Source: Halichondria panicea (taxonomy: Eukaryota > Porifera > Demospongiae > Suberitida > Halichondriidae). From it: DNA of 64,000 nucleotides. The DNA is taken from the NCBI RefSeq assembly GCF_963675165.1, contig NC_087387.1:1371001-1435000 (forward strand), in the 5' to 3' direction. Every line of letters begins with the position of its first letter. The first letter of the stretch is position 1. The notes beneath the pieces were generated by a model. That model did no database searches and was not told the DNA's origin. It saw nothing but the letters and a program-made list of their open reading frames with translations. The translations under genes and the position numbers were made by a program. Positions 41,711 through 54,768 of this stretch are shown piece after piece.

Positions 41711-42759
41711 AAGCACTCTCAACAGAACTGATAAACAATTATGCTAGAGTATTAGTTTTTATGTCAATATTGAAGCAGATTACATTGCGCCCAACATAAG
41801 TATGTTAAGTACATGTATGCTACGTGTAGATTGATGATTGATAATAATTATTATTTAGTGTTCTCGTTTTGTCTTACACATGAAAAACCATGTGTGTTCC
41901 TTAATTAATTTTACTGATGATTCTAATTAAAGAGCGGCTATCCTACTCTTGTTGAAGCCCACCATAGAACTTCAGCACTCACTAACCACACCCATCCTTA
42001 TTGAAGCCCTCCAACATGCTTTATTCAAGTTGACAATAATTATGAAAAATGTAAAAATGTCATATACATACACACAATTATTTTTACAAATTGCCAAAAC
42101 ACGACAACAATATTATTTACAACAATTATTATTATTTACACTAAGAAGTCCAATTAATGACTATAGTTCTCAGTGTAAGAAGCCAACGTCACACACACAC
42201 ACACCCATATACATTATAGTCACACCATGCAAAATGCCCTCAAAAGCCACTTCACCCTGAATGTAAGGACCAAGCTCCATACAAAATACTTCACTTATAT
42301 TCCAAGCTTAAAATTCAACTAATGCTCCACGCAAACTAACGCTCCACGCAAACTAAATGCTCCATGCAAAACTACCTGTACAAACCACCTCCATACTGTA
42401 TCAGTAGATCACCTCATGACCACTCTGAGATACCTTGATAGGAAAAAGAACCAAGTGAGAAAATTTGATGTCTTATGAAAATGAAAAGAGCAAGTTTAAA
42501 ATGGATGCTCAATTGGTAGGATAGAAACGATAAACAAAAACATACCAAGTATCCAACTGTGTAAAGAAACACAGTGGCACTACCTGACCGGAGTAGTGCA
42601 GCCGGTATCTGGTAGGGGGATGGCAGACAAGGTTAGAATGCACACATATACACACACACACATATACCACAGCTACATGAACATAACATAAAATTGGAAC
42701 AGGTTTTGAAATTACAGTGTACATACCGAGTCAAGTCCACCAGGGACTAGTTACTCTGA
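41711..42759. other. Intergenic region, light chain 3' side to CREBZF 3' side
   Basis: No gene is supported. The region is AT-rich, with a small direct repeat of CTCCACGCAAACTAA words near 42325-42370 and short CA tracts at about 42191 and 42645. It contains the 3' UTRs of two convergent genes. Confidence 0.45.
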
Positions 42760-43551
42760 TTACGATGAAGATTGCTTGCTACAATTGGCACAAAACTCCA
42801 GAGAGACGATATCTTTAGCAACATGTAAACACACACCGCCACTGTGAGATCCGTGTTTCTGACGCTTTGAAGGATTTTCTTCAGGTTCGGAAAGGGGTCG
42901 TTTTCGAGAGAACGAAGATGACAGTTTGATTCCTTTCACTTGTGGGATATTTTGGATCAAAGATGAAAGGGTGCTTTCGTTCATTAACACGCTCTTTAGA
43001 TAAAGAACTTCCGATTGTAACCGTGTACACTTTTGTTGAAATTCGTGACACTTTGTCTTCAGGATGATATTTTCAGTTTTAAATGTTGTACAAGACTTCT
43101 CAAGGTCCTCCACATATCGTTTCTTCTTTTGACGATTCAAACGTGCAGCCTCGGCATTCTTTCTGTTTCGGTCATACTGTTCGTTGGCCATAGTCGACTT
43201 TCCAGATTTAGGGGTGGTAGGTTGGGGTGGGTCAAACAGATCTTTTGATTCGCTAGAGGGGGGTAGCGAGAAATCAACTCCAAACAAACTTGATAAGAGA
43301 TTATAATCGTTGTTGACACTGCTTAGGACACCAGAGTCTTCACTATCGACAGATTGAGGGGAGTAGACGGGAGAAAACTTCTCAAATCTCGGTTCAGAAA
43401 GATCCAGTTCCGGCGTCAACAATTCATTCTCGGTCCCACTTCTTGTGCCAATCGGGAAAGTCACATCAAGGTTCAGTTCAGTGATGGTGTCATCTAACAC
43501 AGTCTCGTTAGCCAGGACTTGTTCTGTGATTTCTGTGGACAAAAGAGCCAT
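42760..43551 (-). CDS. CREBZF: bZIP transcription factor CREBZF/Zhangfei, 263 aa, single coding exon
   Basis: One uninterrupted reverse-strand frame. aa 1-125 are acidic and Ser/Pro-rich. The bZIP follows: basic region NRKNAEAARLNRQKKKRYVE, then a leucine zipper (LEKSCTTFKTENIIL, LQSEVLYLKSVLMNES). The C-terminus GGVCLHVAKDIVSLEFCANC closely matches the CREBZF signature [20 protein letters not shown], and LNR replaces the usual C/S-R of the basic region as in Zhangfei-type factors. CREBZF works largely as a co-regulator of other bZIP and nuclear receptor proteins and often binds canonical sites poorly alone; that is family knowledge. A basic RKRPLSEP stretch lies near the end. It shares a 361-bp upstream interval with the tetraspanin gene. 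Confidence 0.9.
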   Translation of the reverse strand: MALLSTEITEQVLANETVLDDTITELNLDVTFPIGTRSGTENELLTPELDLSEPRFEKFSPVYSPQSVDSEDSGVLSSVNNDYNLLSSLFGVDFSLPPSSESKDLFDPPQPTTPKSGKSTMANEQYDRNRKNAEAARLNRQKKKRYVEDLEKSCTTFKTENIILKTKCHEFQQKCTRLQSEVLYLKSVLMNESTLSSLIQNIPQVKGIKLSSSFSRKRPLSEPEENPSKRQKHGSHSGGVCLHVAKDIVSLEFCANCSKQSSS

Positions 43552-43912
43552 TGGAAAATGAGAGAGAGAGTTCTCTTTGATAAATTATGTTCGTTACCGA
43601 CCTCTTTGGGATTGAGTCTTCACTTGAGGATGCAGTCTACACGTCCACCGTAGTCCACTGTAGTCAAAAGTTCAGCAAATGGGTAATTTCCTATGGTGTG
43701 ATCTTTTTATAGGCAAAAAACTTCAACGCGACAAAGGTACGTTTTAGGGGCGAACGTCCACAAAACGTTTCTTGGCCTAATGCGCATGCGCACGTGTGAT
43801 GTAATCATTACGTCATACAAGATAAATATAACTAACCTTTTGAACCCTACTGCCCTTTGACCTGCGATAATGACCTATGAACTTTAAGCTTTACTAAGCT
43901 AACAATAACAAG
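43552..43912. promoter_or_regulatory. Divergent promoter CREBZF / tetraspanin with NRF1, E-box, CRE and DR1 sites
   Basis: TGCGCATGCGCA (NRF1 palindrome) lies at 43781-43792 and overlaps CACGTG at 43791-43796. ATTACGTCAT, an ATF/C-EBP composite site, lies at 43807-43816. TGCCCTTTGACCT, a DR1 nuclear receptor site, lies at 43851-43863. Sites are seen by sequence only; occupancy is unknown. Confidence 0.55.
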
Positions 43913-45648
43913 ATGGCCTCAAAATGGTGTGGATTTGGAGCCTTCAGATGCTACCTGTTGCTATTGAATGCCTTCTACATTGTAAGTACATAAACCTATC
44001 AAACACCTATGAATTATCTCTATCAACGTATCATTTTGCAGGCAATTTCAATGTTCCTCATAGGACTGGTTGTGGCGGCTCGGTCGTTTGCGTACCAGAT
44101 CTCCAGTGTATTTGTGGTGATTGGAGTGGCTGTTGTGGCATCGATACTGTTCATTCTGGCCATCATTGGAATTGTGGCATCCATCAAACAGCATCAAATC
44201 ATGCTCTTCTTTGTATCCTAAGACTACACATAATACTATGTACCCGTATTACTAGAATGTTTTGCGAGCATCAAACATATGCGAAATTTGTGAGGGTTTA
44301 TCAATTCGTGACAATAAAATCGCATTAGTACTAGTAATTACACACGATTCTTGCCAGAACGCAGATCGCAAAGAGTCAATTTTTCTGCTAATATGGCTCA
44401 TTTGCAAAGGTTTTTCATCCGCAAAATATTCTAGTAATACGGTTCGTGCATAAGTTACAGTAACAGTTGTTACAATTGTAGTGATTGGGCAATGCCTACT
44501 CGAGTTGAAAAGGGCTAAGGAATGGGTGTATTTTTCTTAACAGTTTATGTATAGTATATGATTCTGTTAGGCATGTCGGGAGTGACTCTTTTTGCAGTGT
44601 CTGCTGGTACTCTTGCATTTCACCAGGATTTTCAAGAATCTGCATTTCGTAACTCATGGGAGTCCCTCACTGTCAGAGAAAAGACTGACGTTCAAAATTC
44701 TCTCAACTGTTGTGGGTTTGATGAGCTTACCAAGAACCGTCTGTCCAATGGAACAGAAGAGTGCAACGCTGGCCATCCTTTCTGTAACACAACCACTCTG
44801 TTAGCAGTAAATGTAAGTTACTGCTCCTTAAACACTGAATGTTCCACAGTCATGTGATATAATTATATCAAGCTTACTATCTCAGCGGTCCTGTACCGGA
44901 TGATATTCTATTAGCCTAGACGTAGTATACCGTACTCAGCAGGTAATTTTTCAAATTTCCGTGCAACTCAAAATGGTGACGTAGGACCTATTGCAAATTA
45001 TTTTCTGATTAAGTTCTAAATACAAGAAAGTATGAAATTTTGCACATCTCACAAATATTACAGTACTTATTCCTGTGACACATGTATTGTTATTTCTAAC
45101 CATACAATCGTTCACAGAAATGTTGCCACACCTACAATCCGTCTGCTGTGTACCCCCCCGCTGGCAATGACACCTGTTACATTGATGAAACGTGTCCCGA
45201 TTGTCACCCTTGCTACGACTCTTGGAAGTCTACCGTCACAGCAGGGGTGAAAACAGCCGGTGCATTTGGACTAGTTTTTAGTTTCACTCAGGTATGTACC
45301 TGAGATATATAAATACAGTGGTTATAACGGATACCTTAAGGGAACGAAGTTTAGTTTTGCACACAATAAACTGCTCTGGCCTGCATGGCCTTAAAAAAGT
45401 AAAATGAAAGGCCAACTGTTATAATAAAATTTTTAATTATCAGATGCCTTTCTTTGAGGGTAGATATTAGGAGATGTTCCGCTGTCTTACTACGCAATAG
45501 ATACCGTTGTATTGTGTATGCATACAAGATAGTGTCAAACTGTGCAATCATGATTTGTTTTCTTCTGATGCAGATTTTGGGGATTTTGATTACTTTTCGT
45601 TACCGAAACTTGAAAGATCCTTATGCAAACCCCAGTGAATACTTATAA
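43913..45648 (+). CDS. Tetraspanin, TSPAN13/31 type, 248 aa, 5 exons
   Basis: Exons: 43913-43981, 44042-44212, 44555-44812, 45118-45291, 45574-45648; 747 nt, all phase 0. The protein has four hydrophobic segments: CYLLLLNAFYIAISMFLIG; VFVVIGVAVVASILFILAII; a third starting YMILLGMSGVTLFAVSAG; and a fourth starting TAGAFGLVFSFTQILGILI. The large extracellular loop carries NCCGF and further Cys pairs (KCCHTY, CYIDETCPDCHPC). The C-terminus RYRNLKDPYANPSEYL closely fits the RYRNQKDPRANPSAFL tail of TSPAN13/31, which gives the subgroup. Tetraspanins organise membrane microdomains with integrins and Ig receptors. Intron 2 holds a MITE-like element at 44242-44444. SPOP follows 250 bp downstream on the same strand. 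Confidence 0.9.
44242..44444. mobile_element. MITE-like element in the tetraspanin intron
   Basis: ACCCGTATTACTAGAATGTT at the left pairs with a right end reading AATATTCTAGTAATACGGTT; inner AAATTTG and GCGAAA words add symmetry. It is non-coding. Confidence 0.6.
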
Positions 45649-45898
45649 GAGACGATTTTATTATACAATTGGAGAATCATTATTTTATTATCCACTGATG
45701 TATGGTATTCAGAGATTATGTTTTTACAATATTAATTTTAATTACACTTCACATGTGGTTTATGGCTTATGTTCTAATTATAACGACTATTAAAATAATT
45801 TTGAAGAAAGCTGCTTGTACAGTAAATTTTATAGTACTCTCGAATTTGCTAGCTCGGTAGATATATATAAACACTCGGCAGATACAAGATATATATAG

Positions 45899-47737
45899 AT
45901 GGCCCTCTCTCCCTCTGAGCCTCATCTGGAGCCCCACATGCATGGTAGTCCCCCTGCACCGTTGGCAGAGAGCTGGTGTCACACTCACCTCAAGGTGCAC
46001 AAGTTTTCTTACCTGTGGACCATTGACAACTTCAGCTTCTGCAAGGAAGAGATTGGAGAGGTTCTCAAGAGCTCTACCTTCTCAACTGGCCCTGACGACA
46101 GCCTGAAATGGTAAGTACGCCATTGTGTACGTACGTGTGCAGTGTCCTTTTGGTATGTACGTGTGTGTGTGTGTTGTGTGCTGCACTGGTACCGGTTATG
46201 ACTATGTGCTATGATGTATTGGTGTCCTTGGCCATGATTGAATTTCCAACCAGTTTGAGCTAGACCCGACACTTCTGATTCACAATACCATACCGTAGTA
46301 CGAATCCTAGACCGTCATATCTGCCAGTGTAGTTGTGTGTACGTGTGTGAATAGTACTCACTAATTTCGATTTGTTGATATCACTAAGTCCATTCTCCAA
46401 TGGTTCAAGATTGCTTCTTTTCCTCAGGTGCTTGCGAGTGAATCCTAGAGGTCTCGACGATGAGAGCCGTGACTACATCTCCCTCTACCTCGTTCTGGTA
46501 TCCGGGACAAAGGCTGAGGTACGAGCAAAGTTCAAGTTCTCCATTCTCAACAAACACAAGGAGGAACGGAAAGCCATGGGTGAGTAGTGGGAGTGTAGAA
46601 TAATTATTTTAAGCCCTCTACTGTGAGACTAACTACCCTAGCTATGTTTGTACAACGTTTGTACAGCTGTTGTGTGTTGTCAGAGCATTTCAGATGATGC
46701 AATACTGTCTGTAAAGACACATGGAATGATAGTATACATCTGCCACATGACTTGACTTGAGAATTTTTTTAGGCAAATAATAATACCACCATCTATTACG
46801 TTGGTTACATGTATTGTTATATGTTCACATGCTCCACCTTTATCATTATTTAGTCAACTTGGCAACCTGCTGTATTAATGACACCACGTGTTTAGGTATC
46901 CGCCCTGTACATGTATGCTTCTGCAGAGAGTCAACGAGCTTACAGATTTGTGCAAGGGAAGGATTGGGGATTCAAGAAATTCATAAGAAGAGATTTCCTA
47001 TTTGAAGATGGTAATGGTCTTCTGCCAGATGACAGACTGACAATATACTGTGAGGTAATAACAATATGACCTGTTTTCAGTGTCCATAACTTAACATTTT
47101 AGATTGTCCAATACGTCATCTTTGATAATGTGTTTATAAGATTTTTTCGTGCCCAATTGCACCGTAATTTTAAGGTAACTAGACTTACCATCTGGAATTA
47201 ATTTTGCTTGGCTAATATAGTTGAGTGCCTATAATAATCTTATCTACTCTTGTTTCACTTACCCCTATAGGTGAGTGTGGTTGCTGATGCGCTCACAGTG
47301 ACTGGGTCAATTCACGACCTCCCCATTGTGCCCGAGTGCGACCTGAGCAAGCACCTGGGTGAGCTGATGGCGTCTGGCTCACTCAGTGATGTCACTCTCG
47401 TCATCGGGGAGAAGGAGTTCAAAGCTCACAAAGCTATCCTAGCAGGTAGGTTGTGTACATAAAATTGACAAATTGTAGGCATTGTTATTTCTAGAAACTC
47501 TCTTATCATAACTAATTGATCACCATCTTACATGTGTACAATCAGGAGTTCATGCACTCCTGACAATGTGGTTGAATCGTCTAGCTGCATGTACATGTAA
47601 CTGTAACATTTTTGAATTCAGACCCTTATTAGAGCAATTATGTATACTACATAATTTTTCCACATGTCATTGTAATTATAGTGTAGTTTATTTGTGGGAT
47701 ACAATTCTATTAGTTACATCTGTACCTATAGTAGTCG

Positions 47738-47789
<52 letters not shown>

Positions 47790-47860
47790 GCGTGTGTGCG
47801 TGTGTGTGTGTGTGTGTGTGCGTGTGTGTGTGTGTGCGTGTGTGTGTGTGCGTGTGTGTG

Positions 47861-47899
<39 letters not shown>

Positions 47900-49158
47900 T
47901 GTGCGTGTTATATATGTGAGCTCACTCTTTACAGCTCGTTCCCCTGTCTTTGGTGCCATGTTTCAACACTCCATGGAAGAGAGTCTGAAGGTACTGCAAC
48001 AAAACCACGCACCTTTAATGGTACATAGGACAACAAAATTCCTCAAATATCTTACACAACTAATTATTTCCAATTTACCCTTGTTTAGAATCGTGTTGAG
48101 ATTCAAGACCTGGATCCTGAAGTGCTACAGGAAATCCTGACGTACATCTACACAGGGAAAGCCCCTAACCTCAGCAAAACTGCCGACGCCCTCCTCTCTG
48201 CTGCTGACAAGGTAAGTGAAGTGATTGCACTTCATACAGACATAATACGTTGTGTCCATTAGCCAATTTTTTACCTACCATTCCTAGTAGGCCTGGACAT
48301 CGCTTGAGCAGGCAATTAGTTATCCTATAGAGAATTGTTACAAACCGTTCTGAAGTTTCGTGAATGTACAAATACATATACATGTACAAGAAATATGCTG
48401 TTTTAGTGTACGTGTTGTCTCTTCATTGCTAGTGTGTGACAAATGGATCCTCAATCTTGTTTCATCCCTTTATCCTCGCTCAGTATAACCTCGAGCGGCT
48501 GAAGCTGATGTGTGAGGAGTGCCTGTGTAACGAGCTGAATGCTGAGAACGCAGCAGACACGCTCATCCTAGCAGACATGCACTGTGCAGAGAGACTCAAG
48601 GAGATCACCATTGAGTACATCAATAGGCGAGTGAAATACATAACTGTAGAATGACCTACATGTACGTACATTGTAGTACGTGTTCAGTGCCTGCATGTAT
48701 TTGTTCAGTACCTATCGTGGTTATGTCATTGAGTTATTGTCATTGCCTAGGTGCATTCTATGTATGTCTAGTCTTGAATAATAATTAAGTGTGGCCTCTG
48801 CTTATTAATAAACAGGTTATTAACCCTTTTGCCGTCAGATTAGTGTTCACTGCACGTTGTTTAATAGTAGCCACTGTGTTGGGTGACGTAGCTACTAATT
48901 GCTCTTTTGCATATGATTCACTTGGGACGGTTTTTACTGTGTGAAGTACTTTACGACTGCTCCCTCCCCTCCCTCCCTCCCTCCCTCCCTCATAGACACG
49001 CCTCTGATGTGATGGAGACGTCCAGTTGGACCAGTCTAGTCAGCGGACACTCTCTGCTAGTGGCCGAAGTATTCAAGGCCTTGGCTTTAACCACGCTCCC
49101 TCGAAAACGACCTCGAATGTCCAATGCTGATCAAGGAACAGGACACTCATGCTCTTGA
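45899..49158 (+). CDS. SPOP: Speckle-type POZ protein (SPOP), 383 aa, 8 exons
   Basis: Exons: 45899-46110, 46428-46579, 46927-47054, 47271-47445, 47935-47990, 48089-48211, 48484-48626, 48996-49158; 1152 nt in frame. MATH domain about aa 30-165 ([40 protein letters not shown]); BTB about 185-300 ([48 protein letters not shown]); then a BACK/3-box ([14 protein letters not shown]) and a basic tail PRKRPRMS close to human PPRKRLKQS. SPOP recruits substrates to Cullin-3 ubiquitin ligase; MATH reads the degron and BTB binds CUL3. The intron after exon 7 uses a GC donor (AATAG|GCGAGT), required by phase. The intron before exon 5 is filled by a long GT repeat. Confidence 0.95.
47736..47900. repeat. 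(GT)n microsatellite in the SPOP intron before exon 5
   Basis: About 160 bp of GT with scattered GC lie upstream of the TTTACAG acceptor at 47934. Both strands give long spurious frames. Confidence 0.95.
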
Positions 49159-49579
49159 AGTTTTGTTCAATTAGCACTACAATCTCACTCACTCGCTTCA
49201 TTCCTTTTATTTCTTGTACCCAACCTTCCTCACACACTGTCGTGTATATTGCTTTATTGTTCTGACATGTGACTCTCATAATTTAATATGTACGATTATT
49301 ATAAAATATCTTTTGTTGTTATTATTACATATCGATGAAAAGGTGGGGCACCTTTGGGCAGGGAAAATGCATTCAAATTGAAAAAAAGAAGAAATCCTAC
49401 TTCACTAAAACTGGTTACCTTAGTAGCCACAAATTAACTCACATGTAGCCCCAGTTTTGTCATTATTAGACAACCTTTTGCTTTCATTCTGGTAGAGCAC
49501 AGCTATAATATATAGTTATTAAAGATAATTGAATAGTTGAGCATTGTTTTCATATGGCATTGAAATAAAACTCGAATAA
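49159..49579. other. Tail-to-tail interval SPOP / MDH1B
   Basis: No gene is seen. It holds the 3' UTRs of two convergent genes and AT-rich sequence. Confidence 0.5.
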
Positions 49580-51625
49580 TTATGGTCGGTCAGTTTTAAG
49601 CTTTTCTATTGCATTATCAAGTTCAGTCTTGAGTTCCTTCACTTGCTTTGACAGACTCTCCTGTAGAAAAAGTGGAGAACAGCAATGAATGAATAGCCCT
49701 TCAGTACTTTTGTACTTAAAAAAACAACAAACCTTGATTTCATCTTTTAGGGGAATTCCCTTGACCACCACCCACTCTCCGCTTACGCATCGAGCTGGTA
49801 ACGAGCACACTACATTATCGGGAATATCGTAGGAATCGTCTCCACCCTCACACACCACCCCCACAGGCACCCAGTCACACCCACACTCCTCCCACACTCG
49901 TACAAGTCGCGCCAGTCCCACAGCTTCCACAAGAGACACTTTGTCTCCTGACGGGTGGGCATGGTAGCCAGTGAGAGCACTGTGACGAGAGGAGAGGAGG
50001 GAGGGGAACTCAATACTCACCCAGTCAGGCTCAAACAAACACCTGGGGGGAGGAGGGTAGAGTAGTGATGTCAGGCCATAAGACATAAAATTAGGATACT
50101 CTGCTTTCAGTAACAGCAAGAGTTCAGTAACAGTAAAAGTCCTGTTGACTACTGTGGCTTTTCTTCACATGTACATATTACTGTACCTTGTTATAGGTAC
50201 ACTGTATTGGTCGGGTCCAACTATTGAGCCATTGAAGTGGTGGACTCGAGTGTGGTCCAGATCCACCAGTGCCTCTGGTCCACTCGTACGTCCCCACACA
50301 CACACCTACCAGGGCAGAGAGAACAACAGCTGAAGCCTCCATAGTCCACGCAAATACTCTAATAGTACTGTGTACACCAAGCATAGAAACAGAAACGCAT
50401 GGACTAGAATATCATACCCACGTACACCAATTACAAATTACAAGTACACAAAATGCTTATTTGTCTCCACTGTGTGCGTACACACGACTCACATGGCTGA
50501 TGTCTCCTCCGTTTACATGTAGCTTTTGTGCCAAAATCGATTTTGCTTGTTGCTCCACCAAACAAGATGAAGCAATGACATTCGACTTTGAGATGGATGT
50601 GGCATACTTGGCTATGATCGAAGCACCCAGATTTCCATGGCAACCGGAGACAATAACTCGAACGTCTTTGCTTGCACAGAAATCGATAGTTGTGGCGTAG
50701 TCATGATAGCAATTTAGAATAGTATCTTCGACTTGCGGGACCTCAGTACCTTGGTATGGATAATCAAGAATAAATACAGTGGTGACAGAGTTAAATGCTT
50801 CCTGTAGTGTCCTAGCAACAGTCACTTCAATTAATAGAGGTGATGCCAGATCCTCTAATTCCATCTTTAACCCCTCCAGCTCTGATTTTTGATCCGAATC
50901 GTAGAGCTGAATAGCCACTTTTTGCTTGTCTCCAAACACCCTCCCTGAGGCAACCAGCTGTGAGAGATGATACACAATCGTAGACGATGCGTTGGTAAAA
51001 GCCACACGAAGAGGATTAGGTTTGGGGGCATTTGCAGCCTGGATTTGGTCGTTTTCAAATGTAACCTGATTTTCGGCTGCAATGCTTTCCTCCATCTGAA
51101 CGTCACTGTCAGGATGAATATCATGATAATGGGCGGCATATTCGGTGAAAGTTTCCAGCCCTCCTAGATAGAGCCCCTTGCCTCCTCTATCCACTAGCTC
51201 ACGCCACACGAGAGGGGAACTCGAGTGGGACCATTCGTTAGCAGAACATTGGTCCTTTAACCACGACGGCCAGTCAGAACTTGATTGTACCACCTGTAGA
51301 CAATAAAAAAAACATGAGTTCGTTACCGCAACCTACATCCATACCCCAACAACGATCTTCTTTTATGTATTTAGTTTAGAGGTTTTGAATATACAATCTA
51401 GGTGTATAATATAGTCAGTCACATGATACATGATATGAGCTAGCTAGTGTTTGTGATGACTCTACAGCTAGCTAAGAGTGTGCACAGTTCTCAGTCTCTA
51501 CTACTAAGTCTACTGACCTTGTGGACTCTAAAGTGTGGGAGAGAGGCTGACAGTTTGTCTGCTAGCAGCTCTGCTCTTGCAAAACGAGGACAATCAGCTT
51601 TTCCAGCAACCACAAACTTGGCCAT
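49580..51625 (-). CDS. MDH1B: Malate dehydrogenase 1B-like protein (MDH1B), 472 aa, 5 exons
   Basis: Reverse-strand exons: 51625-51518, 51293-50493, 50305-50187, 50042-49733, 49660-49580; 1419 nt in frame to TAA. The start [20 protein letters not shown] corresponds to human MDH1B AKFVLAGRSDCPYYAKTELL; then [73 protein letters not shown] (human IIWGNISGNNYVDLRKTR), [11 protein letters not shown] and [13 protein letters not shown]1B keeps an N-terminal extension before the Rossmann-like part, and its enzymatic activity in animals is doubtful. The classic MDH catalytic motifs are not obvious here either. The mRNA is ciliated-cell/testis enriched in vertebrates (family knowledge). It is divergent from Lunapark with a 159-bp gap. 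Confidence 0.9.
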
Positions 51626-51784
51626 GGCTTCTTGTTGATAGGTAGCTATAGCAACCAGTGCTTTTACTCTAATTGATGCAAGCCTCGCCTGACCTTTGAC
51701 CTCAAAGTTGCTGAAACAGCAAAATTAATAGCATCATCATAATCATTGCAACAGCTAGCTAGCTAGCTCAATATCGAAACTAAA
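51626..51784. promoter_or_regulatory. 159-bp divergent promoter MDH1B / Lunapark with a perfect DR1
   Basis: TGACCTTTGACCT at 51690-51702 is an exact AGGTCA-A-AGGTCA direct repeat with spacer 1. It sits midway between two divergent start codons. Confidence 0.5.
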
Positions 51785-54713
51785 ATGGGGCTTTTTTTCT
51801 CAAGAAGTAAGGTAATGCAGGTCCTGTTGTTAATGCCTTTGCAGCGTATTATGATATCCTCTACACCTCCAGAAAAAAAGGAGCAGTAAAGACATCCTTG
51901 AAGAGCTGGAGTTAGTAAGTGAATTGCCCATAGATACGATATACGTACATTTCCCCATACTAGCTGTCTATATATAATTACTAGAACTAGTAGTTTACTT
52001 TTAATTTCTCCATTCAGTCGATCAAGAAATTCTCTGAGAGGAAGCGTCGCAATGCTCAACACGAGCGAAGCTTTGTTGGGTACCTGCTCATCTTGTCGTT
52101 CTTTATGTACCTTATTGGTCTCCTTATTTTCTACCTTTACTACCTCCCCACTACCTGGCCAGAGAGAGTGTTGTATGGTACACCATTTGTTCTCTTCCCT
52201 GTTATGTAAGTTGATAAGTACGCTGACTTTCATGAATTCTTGTGTCTAACATATTGTACATACGCTAACTAAATACTGTTTCGGGGGTAGGGGGTGTCTA
52301 TGGGATTTAGAAGCCCAAAGGCACTGATTTAGTATCCCGAGCGTAGCAAGTGGCTGAGGGCTTCTAAATCACATGGACACCGACAAAACAGTGTCTAATT
52401 ATTAAGACTAGTGCGCATGCGCAAACCTTGCCCTCGAGGCTTGACTGCAATACAATTACTTGACACGAAATACTAGGTATACTAAGTAAGTCCCATAGTA
52501 TGCCTGCTCTGAGGCACTTTCCCCATGTATTTCCCATGTATATCTTATTAATTAGTGTCTAGCAACAGTCATGTACGCGGTATGCCTACATACACATAGT
52601 GTCAGTGACAGTGACTGTGAGTGTGCATTTGTGATCATCACTGCTCTCTGAATTACAGAATTTACTTTGTTAAGAAGCTACTGAACATGTACTTTCTCCA
52701 GCGGGCCACAGAGTTCGGTAAGCACCACCTACACATGCAGGGTTTCATCTAGGATAAAAAGTTTGAGGGGGGGAAGGTTTGGGCATACGTAAACGTCTGA
52801 TGTTGTACTAATAATAATATAATGCTGATATCATAATTATGTCTAATGTTGTACTAATGTGATGATGCCATTTTTCTACTACATTGTGTATGTTTGGGGG
52901 AAGCTAAGCATTTTGGAGATTCACCCCTGCCCCCCCCCCACTATGAAATCCTGGTCACATGTATACATGTCCACTCACAGTCACCTTAACCTCTCCCAAT
53001 ACATGCACACCTCAGATGCCAAGCTGCGTCTGCTGCATGAAGAGAAGAGAAAGACAGTGAGTTGCTTTCTATTCTATAGTTCAATGATAATTCCCTGTGC
53101 AGTTACATGTACATGTAATTTATTGCTCCCGAATGTATTGCTTTCGGGCTTCTAATTGTATTGAAACAGTGTCTTTTTTGTTCCTCGTGGCCTTGTGGCA
53201 TCAACTCCCTCCCTCACACACTCGTGGCCTTGTGGCATCAACTCCCTCCCTCACACACGCACACACTTTACAGCTGAATGAAGTGATGGAGAAAGAGACA
53301 TACAAAACTGCAAGGGAACTCCTGGAGAAGTACGACCCCAGTAATCCCTCCCTGCAAACCACGCCCAGTAGAGGCGGTCCTCGACAAGCATCCAATCAGA
53401 ATGCAGGACAGGAGTTGCGGCGGAGACGTGCCCCTCCATCAACTCCACACCCTGCACTCATGCCGCAGAATGTTGCTATGGCAACGCCTCAGGTTCCCAG
53501 ACCACCAATTCCCATGGCAACTCCTGTGGCCCCAGTGTCCAATCAGCAGCAGCCATTAGCCGCCCCAACACCAGCTCCAGTGCCAGCCACCCCGCAACCA
53601 TCATTGCAGCACATCCCTCCAGGTGAGCAAGTTACCGTAGCCTGGGCGATTGAGTGTTTGATTTAGTGACTGTCAAAATTATACCATATTTTGGGATTTG
53701 TTTAAGTACTACATACCATGTAGGCTAAGGTACAACTTACACATACCATGCCAGGGTTTATTTCAAGTTATGGCCGTTGAATGTTCATATTTGTATAATT
53801 ATGTTCATTTACATGATGTAAGTGGTGTACGTGACACTGTGTGTGTTTATGAATGACTGCAGGAATGTGTGTGGGAGCTGCCCCAGGACCACCCACCCCC
53901 TGTCCCATTCTGCCGAGGGATAGGACTAATGTAGACAAGGTGAGTTTAAGAAAAAATCCCTGGGAATGACCCAAGTCTAGAAAAGCACATGATATTCGGC
54001 CTGTCCCCCACTATTTGAAGGCCTCTCCATCTCTATCTATAATAATCTAGATCAGTGATTGCATTTGGACAAGAGTAGATGATTTGGATTGAAGAGGCTA
54101 GGCTATAATTGGGTGATTTTTCCCCGAAATGGGCCTGTGTTATGATAACTAACCCTTGCATGGTGCTCATAACTTGAGTTAGGATTGTACAATTAAAAGA
54201 TGCATCGTGTAGCTCTTTGGAATACCTATTGGGTGTCTTCATTTAGGAGAGGCGAGGGGGTGTGCTTTCCCCCCCTCCCTGGAAAACTTTGAAGAGTTTA
54301 TTCTGTGTGCTTGAATACGGTGTACAATGTCATACAATCCTAAGGGGTTTAGTGTGTTGTGATTACTGGCATACATATTGGGAGTTCCATATAATTATAT
54401 AGGGCTAGTAGATTGAGTGTGCCTAGTTATGCCTTGGTGTGTGTGTAAGGTGTAAGGTATACGGTATACGGTAGTAGTGTGTTTGTGTGTTTATGTGTGT
54501 GTGTGTGTGTGTGTGTGCTACATGTACAGCTGCTCAATGATTAATAAGTGCAAGTACATGTAAGAGCTTCTATAGGCGTCTAGTCACGTTTTCTTGGAAT
54601 TTGATAATCTTTCGTCTCAAGTTTATACCTAGTTTTGCTTACTTGGAAAGCCATTGCAGCCTTTCAGAATAGTGTGTAGCAAAACTTGTCCGTGGAAATT
54701 ACCATTTCACCTC

Positions 54714-54768
<55 letters not shown>

